Position numbers and translations under genes: made by a program. A stretch of 64,000 nucleotides of DNA from Artocarpus heterophyllus (taxonomy: Eukaryota; Streptophyta; Magnoliopsida; Rosales; Moraceae). Under the pieces are notes generated by a model. That model saw nothing but the letters and a program-made list of their open reading frames with translations. It did no database searches and was not told the origin of the DNA. Each line of letters opens with the position of its first letter. Positions within the stretch are counted from its first letter, which is position 1. Positions 46,167-59,900 of the stretch are shown here, one piece after another. The stretch covers positions 946,212 to 1,010,211 of the forward strand of contig CM046339.1 of NCBI GenBank assembly GCA_025403435.1, given 5' to 3'.

Positions 46167-46797
46167 AACTTTGAATTATGAGCATCTTATGATCATTCAT
46201 TTCTTACTTTAACTTTTGTCTTTGTTCTTTAACTTTCCTTTTTCTTATAAACTTTAGTGGTCATACCAACATCATTAATCATGAGATTATAAACATGATA
46301 CTTCCCTTGTGGAAGACTTGGGACCATCAAGAATACCAAGGTCATAATTTTAATTTACTTGTGTACCTCATATCAAGGAGGTCACAACTTTAAATTTACT
46401 TTTAGTACCTCACAACAAGGAGGCTGGTATGACATGTCCTTTTTATCTTTATTTTATCTTCTTTTTAACTTTAGTGAGCATATCAAATACCATCACATCA
46501 TATGCAAACACATTTGCAAATCATAACTTATTCTCTTCAAAACTTAATATATAACAAATACACCATAAAACTTATAACTTAAACTGTAAAACAATATGCA
46601 TTAGCAAAATGCAAATGTACTTTAAACATAATTATTGCAAATATATTGCAAACTTTTACTTAATCTTAAGCCTATTAAACGCAATCATGCTTTAAACATA
46701 ATAGTTGCAAGTACATTACAAATCTTGGTTTAAACTTTAAAACCTTTTGCGTAACAAATGCAAACATTTTTGAAAAACAACTTGCACAAGGATGGCA

Positions 46798-46798
<1 letters not shown>

Positions 46799-46830
<32 letters not shown>
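46799..46830. repeat. (AT)n microsatellite
   Basis: About 15 AT units in the reverse-oriented LTR. Confidence 0.9.
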
Positions 46831-46831
<1 letters not shown>

Positions 46832-49103
46832 TATTTGAAAATCATTTACTTCATGCTGTAGGTGAGATTTGAACTTACCTGTCTATGGCTCTATCATTCC
46901 CGTTTCCTTCCTTTTTCTATCATTAGTAAGCCTCTGTGTCCTGATCATACGACACCTAACTTATTAGTTAACTTTCTTTTTATCAATCTGCTCGATTGAT
47001 AATAAAACTTAAACATTAACTATTATTTCCTTCTTACACAACTTGGTATACTATCTGTTTTCCCTTCTCTTTACTTGGTACCCTATTGCTTTTAACTTTG
47101 TAATCCACCAGGTTAGTGTACCTTTTACTTAACTTATTAACCCATTGGGTTATCACTCTTTTACCTTACTCTGTAACCCATCGGGTTGCCCTTTCTTCTT
47201 TACTTAAGTTTGTAACTTACTGGGTTACCTTTCTTTTACCTAAACATTCCTTATTAAATTTCCCATCTCTTATGTCGCTTTCATTACTTAATATATTATG
47301 GAATATTTTTCATCTAAGAGCGTTTGGCTATTTCAGAGTATTCGACTCCGTTTTAGTCGTTTCTTCAAAAATGACGATTTTACCCTTAACGGGTTTTTCG
47401 TCAACTTCATAGCTTTATAAAACTTATTGCTTAACTTTACCATTTCATTGCTTATATATTACAAAAAAAAATTGGCTAAGGGGCGTTTTTCGATATCAGG
47501 CGTTTTGGGTTTATTTTGGCCATTTTTTATAAAATGACCATTTTATCCTTGACGGGTCTTCAAAACTTTCAAAACCCGTTTAAAACATAACTTTCTTTTA
47601 TTTATATCTCATAACATTACAGAAAACAAAATAATGGTTTTCCTTTCAACTAAATCTGTTTTGTCAAAACTTTACATTTTTGACCCGTAATGTGAAAATC
47701 TTTACATTTTCATCCTTAACGTTTTTCTTTCATTCTTTCCTTGACTAAACATTGAATCCTTTAGGACTTGGCAACTATGGTTACCCACTATCTTTTGCAG
47801 TGCAAGAACCCAGCGTTCCTAGGCGAGAACCTAGTTTTCACATGATTTTTTGGTTTTGGCCCGAAACACAAAAATATTTTCATTTTTGCCCTCAGTACCA
47901 GAAACAATCATTTTGTACAAAACATCTAGTTTTTCATACGGAATAAAACTTCTAAAAGTTTCATGGTCAAATTCCAAACATTTCATAACCTTTTCATTTC
48001 TTGAAATTTTGTGCTCAAAATTTCGTAAAATTCATATCTCCTTAATCGAGCAGAATTTTGGAAAATTGTCCACATTGTCTTAACAATTTTGATGCATTCT
48101 ATAACTTTCATGTTTTAACTTTCCTAAAATTCCAACGTTAAAGTGGAATTTTTGGCTAATTTTCAAATCTGTCGAGAATTAGCAAAACTTTGCAATTTTG
48201 GTCATTTTAGAATTTTACAAACCTTTGTTCACAAAAGTTGTTTCCATCACTGTGTTGGTAGATCCTATGCCATATTTAGAACATAAATTGGTCTCTAAGG
48301 CCTTCAAACCCCATTTCTTTGAAACTAGTTAAACTTTGCATCAAATAAAAAGTTTTAACAATTTTGCACTTTTAAACCTAAAACCCTTACTTTGTTTCTA
48401 TCATCATCATCATCACCAATTTAAAACATAAACCAATCATACCATAATGTCCATTTTACATGCCATAGCCAAAAACATTTCATCAAACACTTGGCATACA
48501 TGTTATAACATAAACTTTAGAAAATTACCTAAACTTTGTCAGCCTTTTTGATCCTCCTTTGCCAAGCTCAAAACCTTTCATGTCTTCTCCACAAAACCCA
48601 TGACAAAAACCAATCAAAACCCATCTAGAACTTTGAAGAAAATTCACTAAAATCCTTAGAAAAAAAGGTTAGAATTTTACCTCCAAATTTGTAAAACTTT
48701 ACACTAAAACACTAGAGCCTGCTTTAAACTTGATTGGGGGTTTTACTCATCAAACTTTGATAGCAAAATTGCCCAAAGGGCTGCCGGGTCTATGGGGGAA
48801 AGAATGGGAGTTTTTTTCTTTCTTTTTTTCTTTCCTTTTCACATTTTTCATGGTGGAGACCAACTTTTGGTCTCTTTTTGAAGCTAAATACAAAGGAAAC
48901 AAAGGGGTGAGGTGGCCTTTTCTCCACCCTTGGAGTGTCCCTCCCTTTTTCCTTTTCTTTTTCTTTTTTTTTCTTTGGTGACTAACCCCTTGGTAATCAA
49001 GTGGTTATTGGGTAGCTAGATGTGATTGGGCGACATTAGTAACTGTGGTGGCCTAATCAAAATTCTAAAGGTGTCCCCTTGGTGGGACCCGTATTTTTAC
49101 ACA

Positions 49104-51307
49104 GTGTATATTTATACTGATAGTATTTTTCTATACTATCGGTATTCCTTTCTATACAATTCATGAGGTTCCACAACCTCCTATGCTTATATTCATCCAT
49201 CACATAATGTAATTTCAATATTAACTAACTTTATACAGTTTAAATTTATACTAACAGTATTTTTCTTATACTGCTGGTAGATTCTCCATATTGCTACAGC
49301 ATTCCTTATTTATCCATATTCTTCAAACAATATTATTACTCTACTGCTTTAACTTAAACAGTCTAATTTATGTACTGTTTAACCTTAAACAGTCAAATTC
49401 ACTGTATTACTTTTGCAATGTAATTTTCATACTACATAACTTTATCAGTGTACTTCCTTACATTACATTATTGTAATACTATATAATTTTTTTTATTACT
49501 ATACAATATTTTTTTTAAACTGTATTTTTTGTCTTAACATAATCCTTAACTTATTGTATTTTTAATGCATTAGAAATTCTCAAGTGTTATAATATGAACA
49601 TAATTTTAATGCTATTCAAGATTAGGACTCATAGAAAATGATATAATAAAAAAGGATTTGGTTGTTGGAATGAAAAGTTTGTAAGTGTGAATTTTAAAGA
49701 ATTTGGGGTTGATTTATGGTCTTGTGAATGCCCTAGACTTTTATTTTTGTTTGCAAGTTATTTTTGCAAATTTTAAGCTTTGGAGAGTGTTAAAATTAAG
49801 GAGAAATGCTGCCCAAATTTTTAGAAAAAGTTTTGAATCATTTAGAAACCAAAAGTTCATTTTCGTCCTTAAAACTAACTAGTTTTGCCATGTTTCCAAT
49901 GTTCATACTTTTTAATACTTTAAGGGACTTTTGGGATTAAGTTTGATATTTTATCCTCTATATTTCATGAATTTATGAGTTTACTAAATTTGCTATTCTT
50001 AAAAATATTTTTATAAGCTAAGTTCTTTACTTTTATTAGAAAATACAAGGAAGTGTTAAGGGGTCCAAAAGTGGAATATTTAGTTCTAGTTTTCACTACC
50101 TTTCCTTTTATTTAATATGGTTACAACTATAAGGTTATAAATGATATATGTGTGGCGACTTACTCTTTCTTTTCTTTAAGATTGATTTTAAAGTTAAAAT
50201 GAGTTTGTTAACACTTAAGTAACTAGTATATGTTTATTGGGTTATAATAAAAAATAAACATATATATTCAGAAGGATTGGACAACGGATCTAAAGAGGAA
50301 AACCCTGACAATAATTTCCATTAGTCCATTATACGAGATAAGTAGAACTTCACCTGCATCATCATAAATGTTGTACATGTTTGTATGTATGGTTATGACT
50401 TTATGGAGCATAAGTAATATGAGCATGTTTTGATTTTGAGCATTATGCAAGCATGCATTATACGTTAAAGACATTGTACCCATAATGTTATTTAAAAGTT
50501 AAAGCATATAGGAAGAAGTTTTATGAGATTTTATAGGCTACTTGTGACGAGATTAGTCTCGATAAAGGTTGCTCCACTGTATTGTCTCATAGGAGGCTTA
50601 CATTTTTGATATGTTGTCTCGATGGAGACTTATGGACCTTATTATTATCTCGATGGGGACTACCTTGATGGGGTCTTGTGGCGTGGGAAGCCACATGACG
50701 ACAGTAATGGTCCAAAAGAATTGATGCAAGGAAACCTACCTGTTATAGGAAGCCCTAAAGAAAAATCGTACGCACTTTATGTTTTATGCAAAACGGGTAC
50801 AATGTAAATTTTCAAAGAAAAGAAAAGCATGACTTATATGGGATCATTCATGGCATAGTCATTCATGTTATACATTAATTCTACTTACTGGACATAAGCT
50901 CTCTTAATTATGGCGATACAGACGAGGACAATTCTCATCATTAGTAGTAGGATGCTAGGTAGTTGGCTAGCACTCTCCTCTGAACTTGTGGACTTGTGTA
51001 TATGGACAAAGTTAACCTATTTCGGGACTTTTTACTACTGCTTCCTTTTGAATGCCTTTAGAAGTTGTAGTTATGATGTGGCAAAATATATTTTCATATG
51101 TGGATTATATTGTGAATATAGCATCAGCCAGTTTAAGTTTGTAAAGTAAAGTTATACTCTAGTTATATAAAGAATTTCAAAGGTTTAAAGTTTCTTATAT
51201 TTTTATATTAACCTTATGTGCTTAATATTATAATTGTAAATAATTGAGTAATATCACTTAATATCAGTATGTTATGTATTTTTGACTTATATTAGGTGGG
51301 TGTTATA
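49104..51307 (+). mobile_element. 3' LTR of Tekay-like element, right part
   Basis: Continuation of the LTR that begins at 44172. Near the end, TTACTGGACATAAGCTCTC (50885-50903) occupies the place of the ACTGAGC...GCTCA block of the solo LTRs. GATGGGGTCTTGTGGCG with GGGAAGCCACATGACG (50669-50700) corresponds to their 3' blocks. It ends around GGTGGGTGTTATA. The AT-rich part 49104-50200 is assigned by position only. Confidence 0.45.
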
Positions 51308-51317
51308 ATTAGGATTA

Positions 51318-52250
51318 CAAAGATTTTGTCCACAAATGATTCAGATGTCGACAGTTTGCTCGGGTGCTTAGACATTATACCAAGCCACTTAATTCAGCCA
51401 TGTATGCTTGGACTTTTGCTAAATGGGCCATTAATCCCATAGGACCTCTTCCTATGGCCCGATCATAGTTTTAAATATTGCATTGTGGCCATTGATTATC
51501 TTACAAAATGGGTAGAGGTTGAGCCCTGTACCGAGATCATTGAGGCCAAGTGCACCAATTTTATCTTGAAGAATATAATCTGTTGGTACGGTATCTCACA
51601 CACCATAGTCACCAACAACGCCAAGCATTTTGAAGTAGTAAGCCTCCTAAGGATGTGCGAGCAGCTCGACATTAAGAAAGTTTTCTCCTCACCTGGGTAC
51701 CTATAAAACAATGAACAAGTCGAGGCCATCAACAAGACCATCAAGGACAATCTGAAGAAAAAGTTGGAAGGCCTCAAGGGTTCCTAGATCAACAAGCTTC
51801 CAAAGGTCCGTTGGGCATATTGGATGACTGCTCGGACTACCATGGCTGGACCTTTTTCTCCTTGGTCTATAGTGTTGAAACAATAATCCCGGCCGAGGTC
51901 AATTTGTTGAGTTAACAAAAGAATTTCAAGCGTATGATGAGCTTGATTAGTGGAAAAGAAGCAAGATGCCGCCTACATCCGAACGGTTGCTTGAAACCAA
52001 TTTATGGTATGATATTTCAACCAGCTAGTCTAACCAAAAAGCTTCAATGTTAGAGACCTAGTCTTGAAGAAAGTCCTTGTCAAGCAGCCAAGGCTCAAAT
52101 CTTTTGGGCCTAGGTGGGATAAACCATTCAAGGTGGTTGGCATCATCGGGCTAGGAACTTACAAAATTGATGATGTTGAAGGGAATGTGCTTGCCTACAT
52201 ATGGAATGCCGAGCATTTATAGAGATTTTATTGCTGATTTGAGAACCAAA
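51318..52250 (+). pseudogene. Integrase of Tat-type gypsy element (continuation)
   Basis: Blocks: FARVLRHYTKPLNS, AKWAINPIGPLPMARS, CIVAIDYLTKWVEVEP with the first catalytic Asp, HTIVTNNAKHF where the second catalytic Asp is Asn, then VEAINKTIKDNLKKKLEG. The end is near WNAEHL. It belongs to the element whose gag-RNase H part lies at 36.65-40.58 kb. The N-terminal zinc-binding part of the integrase and the rest of RNase H are missing, so DNA was lost where the chromovirus sits. Inactive. Confidence 0.8.
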
Positions 52251-52309
52251 CCCTTTTTTGATCTCGAGTTCTAATAGTTATTCTTTTTATAAAGTCTCTA
52301 TAAAGACCC

Positions 52310-54291
52310 TGTTGGAAAAGTGGTACGCAATGGAATTTTTAAAATTTTTTGTATCAGAGTATTTTTTAAAACACAAGTTTGACACATTATATGTATAAAT
52401 TAACTAGATCTTACTAACCTTGTTTGCCAAAGAGATTCCTCAATCTATGAAGAGAAGGGTGTTGTAGAAGGACCTTAACCAATTAGCCTTCTTTGCTATT
52501 CTCTATCCATGACTGATGTGTGTGTGGGCACACTCGTATAGCTCTTTCACAGGTGACTCTCCTTCCAACCAATTGAGGAAACCCAGAACTAAGGTTCGTG
52601 ATTTGTGAACAATAGCTCTTAGGGAGTTATAGAGACTCATAAACTAGAGTGCTCACTCTTAATTCCTCAACTGATCTACATAACTTATGAGTCTCACTCC
52701 CTATGTATAGACGTTGGGCCCAGGAGTTAGTCCTTATCAGATAAGGCCTCAAAAAATCAAATCAATATCAAATTAGGATCAATATCTGATAAAATTCACG
52801 TCTAAAATGCATGATCAAAAAATCGCTTACTCCGTCGGCAGGTCAAACTAGAGCAAACTGGAAGATTGGCTCCAGTTTGGCCTGTTGAATTAACGATAAA
52901 TGATCCCTATAAATCTTTATTTTCCACCTAAGATTCATGAGATAGAGCCTCAGTTTTAATTCAAATAACCAAATAAGAAGTTATCTGATTAAAACAATCA
53001 TATCTAGATAATCTATAGGAAAATAAAAATTCCTAATAATTCAACAAGTTTATTTTGAATTAATTTATTCAAAATTAATTCAATCAATAAAAGACATGAA
53101 TTATCTTATCTGATAATTCAATAAGTTTATCTTGAATTAATTTTTCACAAAATTAATTCAATGACAAAGAAACATTAATTATTTGATCCTATCGAATTTC
53201 AGCCAAGCTGATAATTTGACATAATTCACAAATTTATTGGAAAAGCAAGTCGTATTGTTACGAGATTTATTATGAGATAGCAAAGGGGACCTAATGGACC
53301 TATATAGTTTAAGCTCCCAATAATTATGAAACCCAATATCCCAGACGCTATTCCATTAAAAGCTTACAGCTGCACTCTCAAACTACATAAAATTACGAAG
53401 CCCAAATAGCTAAATCTCCATGACATATCATAATGTATTGTATCCCCATACGATTATCCATAATTGGCTTAAAGATAAATTCTGTCTTACCTTCTTGATT
53501 ATTTTTATCTTACGTTCTATTATCTCACCAACAGAAAAATTACCATGTAAAGATAGTATACCATTCTGTTACACCTATGTATCCAAATGGTTGAGTGCTT
53601 TAGTTTTCCAATTATAAGATAACGCATATAAGAGGATATCAACGACTCCTAAAGAGGAGCTATGGATTTCATATCTATGAATAACCAGTCTACGCTATAA
53701 AGAGTCATGCCTCGAATGTACCGGCATACGTACCAACATAAAATATGGATGTCACCCTTTGGTACGTCAAAAGACATAAGTCAAGACAACGGGCTTATTA
53801 TTCTTCTCAGATTAAGATACAATATATATAATTGTCTAAAGTAAATTGATTTGCTGAGGTAAAATTATTAATCCAAATCAATTACACTTTATCTCCCGAT
53901 CCAATGCATCGCACCTATAACAATGCACTAATGTTTCTATTCGTGGAGTCCACCTTTGATGGCCAAGACAAACCTCTCTTGTTGTGGATATAGACAACAT
54001 AACAATCTTTACATGAATAAAGCATCCAACTTTATTCTCTTGATTGCGGATCTTTTAATTTAGGCCGTCACCTTTAGAATCATGTCTTCCGCATAATTTG
54101 TCCATCATATGCTTGATTCTAATGGCTTAGACCGATAGTCTCATATTTTTGTTTGCTTATCATACATTCAACAAATATAAATGTAAAGAGGACAACAATT
54201 TGGTACATGAATAATAAATAAACTCTTTATTGATAAAAATATCTCTAAAAATATATTACATTTTTACTCCTTAGGGTATACATGTCTAACA
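52310..54291 (-). mobile_element. 3' LTR of older copia element (copia-B1), 1,982 bp
   Basis: Plus-strand start TGTTGGAAAAGTGG and end CATGTCTAACA mirror the LTR of the younger copia element, and the whole length aligns with it but with clearly more differences. The adjoining ATCTCCCACTT (54292-54302) is the polypurine tract in reverse. The element is on the minus strand and lies in or near the end of the Tat element. A CGTCGGCAGG piece near 52833 looks like a decayed palindromic unit. Confidence 0.85.
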
Positions 54292-54903
54292 ATCTCCCAC
54301 TTGCACTAAGTGAGTAAATATGACAAATCTCGCATCCCCATAGCTTCCACATGCCTCTCAAAGATTCTCTTGTAAGTGTCTTCGTGAATGGATCAGTTAA
54401 ATTGTCCTCTGATGCTATTTTGCACACTGCGACATGCCCGCCTTCTACGAAGTCCTTTATCACATGATACTTTCGATCAATATGCTTACTCTTATTGTGA
54501 AATCTTGGTTCCTTAACATTAGCTACCGCCATACTATTATCACAGTATAGCGATACCGCCTTATCCATACCAAGGACTACCTCAAGATCCCCAACGAACT
54601 TGTAGAGCCACACTGCTTCTTTCAAAGTATCACTAGCTACCACATACTTGGCTTCCATCATTGAATCCAAAGTGCAATCTTACTTCATACTTCTCCAAAC
54701 AATGGCACCGCCATCTAGAGTAAATGCAAAACCCAAAGTCGATCTTCTCGAATCCAGGTAGGATTAGAAATCTAAGTCAGTGTATCCTAGAGGAGTCAAA
54801 TCCTCTCCTGAATATACAAGCATATACCCTCGAGTCCTTCTTAAGTACTTGAAAATATACTTGACCACAATCCAACTATTTGGTCTTAGATCCGACTGAA
54901 ATC
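54292..54903 (-). pseudogene. RNase H fragment of older copia element (copia-B1)
   Basis: Minus-strand peptides EAKYVVASDTLKEAVWLYKF, SLYCDNSMAVANVKEPRF, KSKHIDRKYHVIKDFVEGG and KIASEDNLTDPFTKTLT correspond block by block to the RNase H end of the younger element (56930-57540). It carries stops and a frame change near the C-terminus (TRESLRGMWKLWG). The sequence stops at 54903 where the younger element starts; the rest should lie right of the window. Confidence 0.85.
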
Positions 54904-56915
54904 TGTTGGAAACAAAGTGCGCAGCGGAATTTTAAGAATTTTTCATCAGAGTATTTTCCAAAACACAAGTTTGACATGTTATATGTATAAATTAAACAGA
55001 TCTTACTAACCTCAGTGTGCCGAAGAACCTCCGCGACCTGTGTAGAGAAGTAACGTTCCAGAAGAGCCTCAACCAACTGGTCTTCTTTGCTATTCTCTAT
55101 CCACAACTGGAGTGAGTGTGGGCTCACACGTACAGCTCTTCCACCAGTGACTCTCCTTCCAACCAATAGAGAGAATCCAAAGCTAGTGTTCGTGATTTGT
55201 GAACCAAAGCTCTCAGGGAGTTTTCAGATGCTCACTAGAAGAGTATCACTCTTAATCTCTCAAATTGATCTTAGTAAATCATTAGACTTACTTCCTTTTT
55301 ATACCTATTGGTCCTTGGGGTCAGTCCATATCAGATTAGGTCTCAAAAATCGAAACAGAATCAAGTTCGGATCAATATCTGATAAGATACGCGTGAAAAC
55401 GCGTAATCTTAACTGTCGCGGTCGGCATGCCGAACTGTGTGATAGGCAGGCCGAACTGGCCAGTTCGGCAGGCCGAACTGCCGAGAAAAAATCTCCGCGA
55501 ATCTTTTATTTTTCACCCGAGATTCTAAAGGATAAAGTCTCAGTTTTGATTCAAATAGCCCAATAGAAAAGATATCTGATCAAAACAAACTTTATCAAGA
55601 TAATCTCTAAGAAAATAAATTAATTCACAATAATTCTACAAGTTTATCTTGTTCTAATTGTCCAAAATTAAAACAACCGATAAACAGACAAGAATTACCC
55701 GAACGCAATAATTCAACAAGTTCATCTTGAACTAATTTTCTTACATAATTAATTCAACCGATAAACAGACATGAATTATTTGATTCTTACAAATTTTAAA
55801 CCAATCTGATAAATCTGACATAAGTCACCAATTATTGGAAAAGCACGCCGTGTCGTTACAGGATTTTGTGAGCTAGCAAAGGGGACCAAAATGGACCTAT
55901 AAAGTTCAAGCTCATGATAATTATGAAACCCAATATCCTAGATATACATTTCACAATTATCAACTCCAACGCTACTCCACTAAAAGCTTGGAGCTGCACT
56001 CTCGAACTTTATAGAATAACGAAGCTCGTGTAGCTAAGTCTCCATGACATATCATAGTGTATCGCATCCCCATATGATCATCCATAATCGGCTTAAGGAC
56101 AAGTTCTGTCTTACCTTCCCGATTATTTTTGTCTTACGTTCCATTGTCTCACCATTAGAAAACTTACCATCCAAAGATAGTATACCATTCGGTTACACCT
56201 ATGTATCCAAATGGTTGAGCGCTCCAGTTCTCCAATTACAGGACAACGCATATAAGAGGATATCATTACTCCTAAAGAGGAGCTATGGATTCCATATCTA
56301 TGAATAACAAGTCTACGCTACCAAGAGTCATGCCTCCAACGTACCGGTATGCATGCCACTATAGAGATGTGGGAGTCACCCATTGGTACATCAAAAGACA
56401 CAAGTCGAGACAACGGGCCCATTATTCATCTCAGGATTAAGATACAATACAAATGATTGTCTAAAGTGAATCGATTTGCCAAGACAGAATTATTAATCCA
56501 AATCAATTCACTTTATGTCCCGATCCAACACATCGTCACCTTTGACAACGTGCCAATGTTTCTATTCAAGGAGTCCAACTCCGATGGCCACGACAAACCA
56601 TCTCCCAAAAGGGATATAGACAACATAACAATCTTTACATGAATAAAGTGCCCAACTTTATTCCCTCGATTGCGGATCATATGTTTTAGACCGTCACCCT
56701 AAGAATTGTGTCTTCCGCATAATCATCCCATCATATGCCCAATTCTTAAGGTTTAGACTGACAGTCTCAGACTACTGTTTGCTTATCATACATTCAACAA
56801 ATATAAATGTAAAGAGGACAATATTTGGTATATATAATTGAATAAATTCTTTATTGATAAAAATGTCCCCAAAAACGTTTTACATTTTTACTCCTTAGAG
56901 CATACATGTCTAACA
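54904..56915 (-). mobile_element. 3' LTR of younger copia element (copia-B2), 2,012 bp
   Basis: Plus-strand start TGTTGGAAACAAAG, end CATGTCTAACA, followed by the reverse polypurine tract at 56916-56926. It is nearly identical to the other LTR at 62549-64000. It contains three palindromic units at 55421, 55442 and 55464. Peptides in any frame here (54876-55166, 55087-55566, 56044-56307) also appear in the other LTR and are repeat shadows. Confidence 0.95.
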
Positions 56916-56929
56916 ATCTCCCACTTGCA

Positions 56930-59900
56930 CTAAGTGAGTAAATACTGCAAATTTCGCATCCCCATAGCTTCCACATGCCTCTCGAAGACTCTCCCAGTAA
57001 GTGTCTTCGTAAATGAATCAGCTAAATTGTCCTCTGATGCGATCTTGCACACCGTGACATGCCCGCTCTCAATGAAGTCCTTTATCACATGATACTTTCG
57101 ATCAATATGCTTACTCTTCGTATGAAACCTTGGTTCCTTAGCATTAGCTACCGCCGCACTGTTATCACAGTACAGTGATACCGCCTTATCCATACCAGGA
57201 ACTACCTCAAGATCCCCAAGGAACTTGCGGAGCCACACTGCTTCTTTCGAAGCATCACTAGCCGCCACATACTCGGCCTCCATCGTTGAATCCGAAGTGC
57301 AATCTTGCTTCGCACTTCTCCAACTGATGGCACCGCCACCTAGAGTAAACACAAACCCCGAAGTTGATTTCCTAGAATCCAGGCAGGATTGAAAATCCAA
57401 ATCAGTGTATCCTAGAGGAGTTAAATCCTCACCCGAATACACAAGCATATACCCTCGAGTCCTTCTCAGGTACTTGAAAATATGCTTTACTGCAACCCAA
57501 TGGTTCGGTCCTGGATCCGCCTGAAATCGACTCACTATCCTGACCGCATAGCTAATATCCGGTCGAGTGCAAAGCATGGCATACATGAGACTACCCACTG
57601 CCGAAGCATAAGGCACCTTCTTCATGTATTCTCTTTCTTCATAAGACTTTGGAGAGTCTTTCCTAGAAAGAGTAATTCCAGACCTAGATAGTTGCCCACC
57701 TTTTTTGGAATCCTGCATTGCAAACCTCCTGAGAATTTTATCTATGTAGCCGGCCTGGGACAAAGCTATCATTTTGTTCTTCCTATCCCGAAAGATCTAG
57801 ATACCAAGAACAAAATTAGCCTCACCTAAGTCCTTCATGTCAAACTGCTTGGTCAACCATAATTTGACCGATGACAATGCCCCAACGTCATTGCCAATTA
57901 GCAGAATGTCATCTACATAGAGTAGTAGAAAAACCACCTTCCCATCCTTTATGTGTTTGTAAACACATGGTTCATCCACATTTTGTGAGAACCCATAAGT
58001 CTTGATCACTTGATCAAATCTTATGTTCCAAGAACGAGAAGCCTGCTTAAGTCCATAAATTTACTTTAGCAGCTTACAAACCTTACCCTCTTGACCCGCG
58101 ACCTTGAACCCGTCTGGTTGTTCCATATAAATGGACTCATCAAGATAGCCATTCAAAAAAGCCGTCTTGACATCCATCTGCCAAATCTCGTAGTCGAGAG
58201 CGGCAGCTATGGACAAGAGAATCCGGATGGACTTAAGCATGGCTACAGGCGAAAAGGTTTCCTCATAATCGATTCCTTCCTTTTGCGTATAACCCTTAGC
58301 TACCAGTCTAGCCTTAAAGGTTTCGACCTTTCCATCCACTCCTCTTTTCCTCTTGTAGATCCACTTACACCCTATAGGTTTTACCCCTTCGGGAAGATCC
58401 ACAAGCTCCCAGACCCGATTAGTCTCCATAGACTTCATCTCTATGTTCATGGCCTCTGTCCAGAGTCTTGAATCAACATCCTCCATAGCTTCTGCGTAAG
58501 TATAAGGATCCCTGTCATGTTCATCCGGTTCAGCCAAAAAGACCTCCCCATTAAACATATACCTTTCAGGTTGACGCCCGATCCTCCCACTACGCTGAAG
58601 CCCCTGAGATTGTTGTTCAGGTTTGTTTGGTTTTTCTACACTGATCGGAATGGTTTCATTCAGAACCTCCGGAGTAAACGGATCACCCCTCAACTCCTCA
58701 AGCACCACTTTGCTTCGAGGTTTAAAGTCGTTCATGTAACTCTCCTCAAGGAAAGTTGCATTAGTTGAAACCACGACTTTATTTTCCTTTGGGTTATAAA
58801 AATAACCCCCTTTAGTCCCTTTTGGATATCCTACAAACATGCAAACTTCCGAATGTGCTTCCAACTTATTCGGATCCTTAAACAGGACATGAGCTGGACA
58901 TCCCCATATGCGAATATGGTTTAAGGATGTCTTCCGTCTTGTCCACAACTCGTGAGGAGTTTTAGGGACCGATTTTGAAGGCACATTGTTCAAAAGATAA
59001 CATGCGGTTTGTAGTGCATATCCCCAAAAGGATAAAGGCAATGATGAATAACTCATCATGGACCTAATCATGTCCAACAAAGTCCTATTCCTTCTCTCCG
59101 CTACGCCATTCTGCTGCGGAGTGCCCGGCGCAGTCAAATGGGATAAAATCCCATTCTCTAACAAGTGTCCCAAGAACTCATCAGAAAGGTATTCCCCACC
59201 TCGATCAGATCAAAGTGCCTTTATGGGTTTACCTAATTGCTTTTCCACTTCAGCCTGAAACTCCCTGAACTTGTCAAAAGTTTCGCTTTTGTGGTGCATT
59301 AGGTACACATACCTATATCTTGAGTAATCGTCAATAAAAGTAACGAAGTACTCATACCCTCCTCGTGCCCGGATGTTCATTGGTCTGCAAACATCACTAT
59401 GCACAAGTTCTAGAACCCCTTCGGCCCTATTGCCCTTAGACCCGTATGGTCTTTTGGTCATTTTACCCTCCAAACAAGACTCACATTGAGGTATAGATTC
59501 CACCTTTAAGTGACTTAAAGGTCCATCCCTTACCAACCTTTGAATCCTATTCAGGTTAATATGGCCAAGGCGCAAATGCCAAAGATAAGTCTTATTAGAG
59601 TGAGAAGTTTTAAGTCTTTTTGAGTCATTATCATTTATCTCAGCATTAAGCAATAAGTCCATCTTAGGTTTGATAAAATATAGATTATTTTGCATCCATC
59701 CAGAACAGATAAAAGATTTGTTTTTACGAATCACCACTTTTTCATTAAAAGATACCACGTAGGAGTCTTTAAATAAAGAAGATACAGAAATTAAATTCCT
59801 TTTAAATTTAGGAACATAAAAACAATCTCGCAAAATTAAATTCCTATAATTATCAAATTAAAGATGGACATCTCCCACTGCTTCCGCTGAGACCAAGGAT

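Larger units (their letters stand above)
45419..49103 (-). mobile_element. Reverse-oriented LTR (solo LTR S4), about 3.7 kb
   Basis: On the minus strand it starts near TGTGTAAAAATACGGGTCCC (49103) and ends near GACGGGTCATCGTACA (45419), with TG...CA ends. Minus-strand blocks match the solo LTRs of this window: a GGCCACCACAG...CTAATGTCGCCC start region comparable to TTAGTGTGCC, a GACCTTGGTATTCTTGATGG block, and ACTGAGCGTAAGCTCAT at 45721-45737. No coding region was seen. I could not confirm a target duplication, so the boundaries are approximate. It contains a 105-bp tandem duplication and an (AT)n tract. Confidence 0.5.

Noticed and set aside
55087..55566. 159-residue plus-strand frame and its twin at 62732-63115
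   Set aside because: Both lie in the copia LTRs, opposite to element orientation, and run through the palindromic array; they are repeat shadows.
58091..58768. Plus-strand frames antisense to copia pol
   Set aside because: Mirror images of the real minus-strand gag-pol frame, without own signals.
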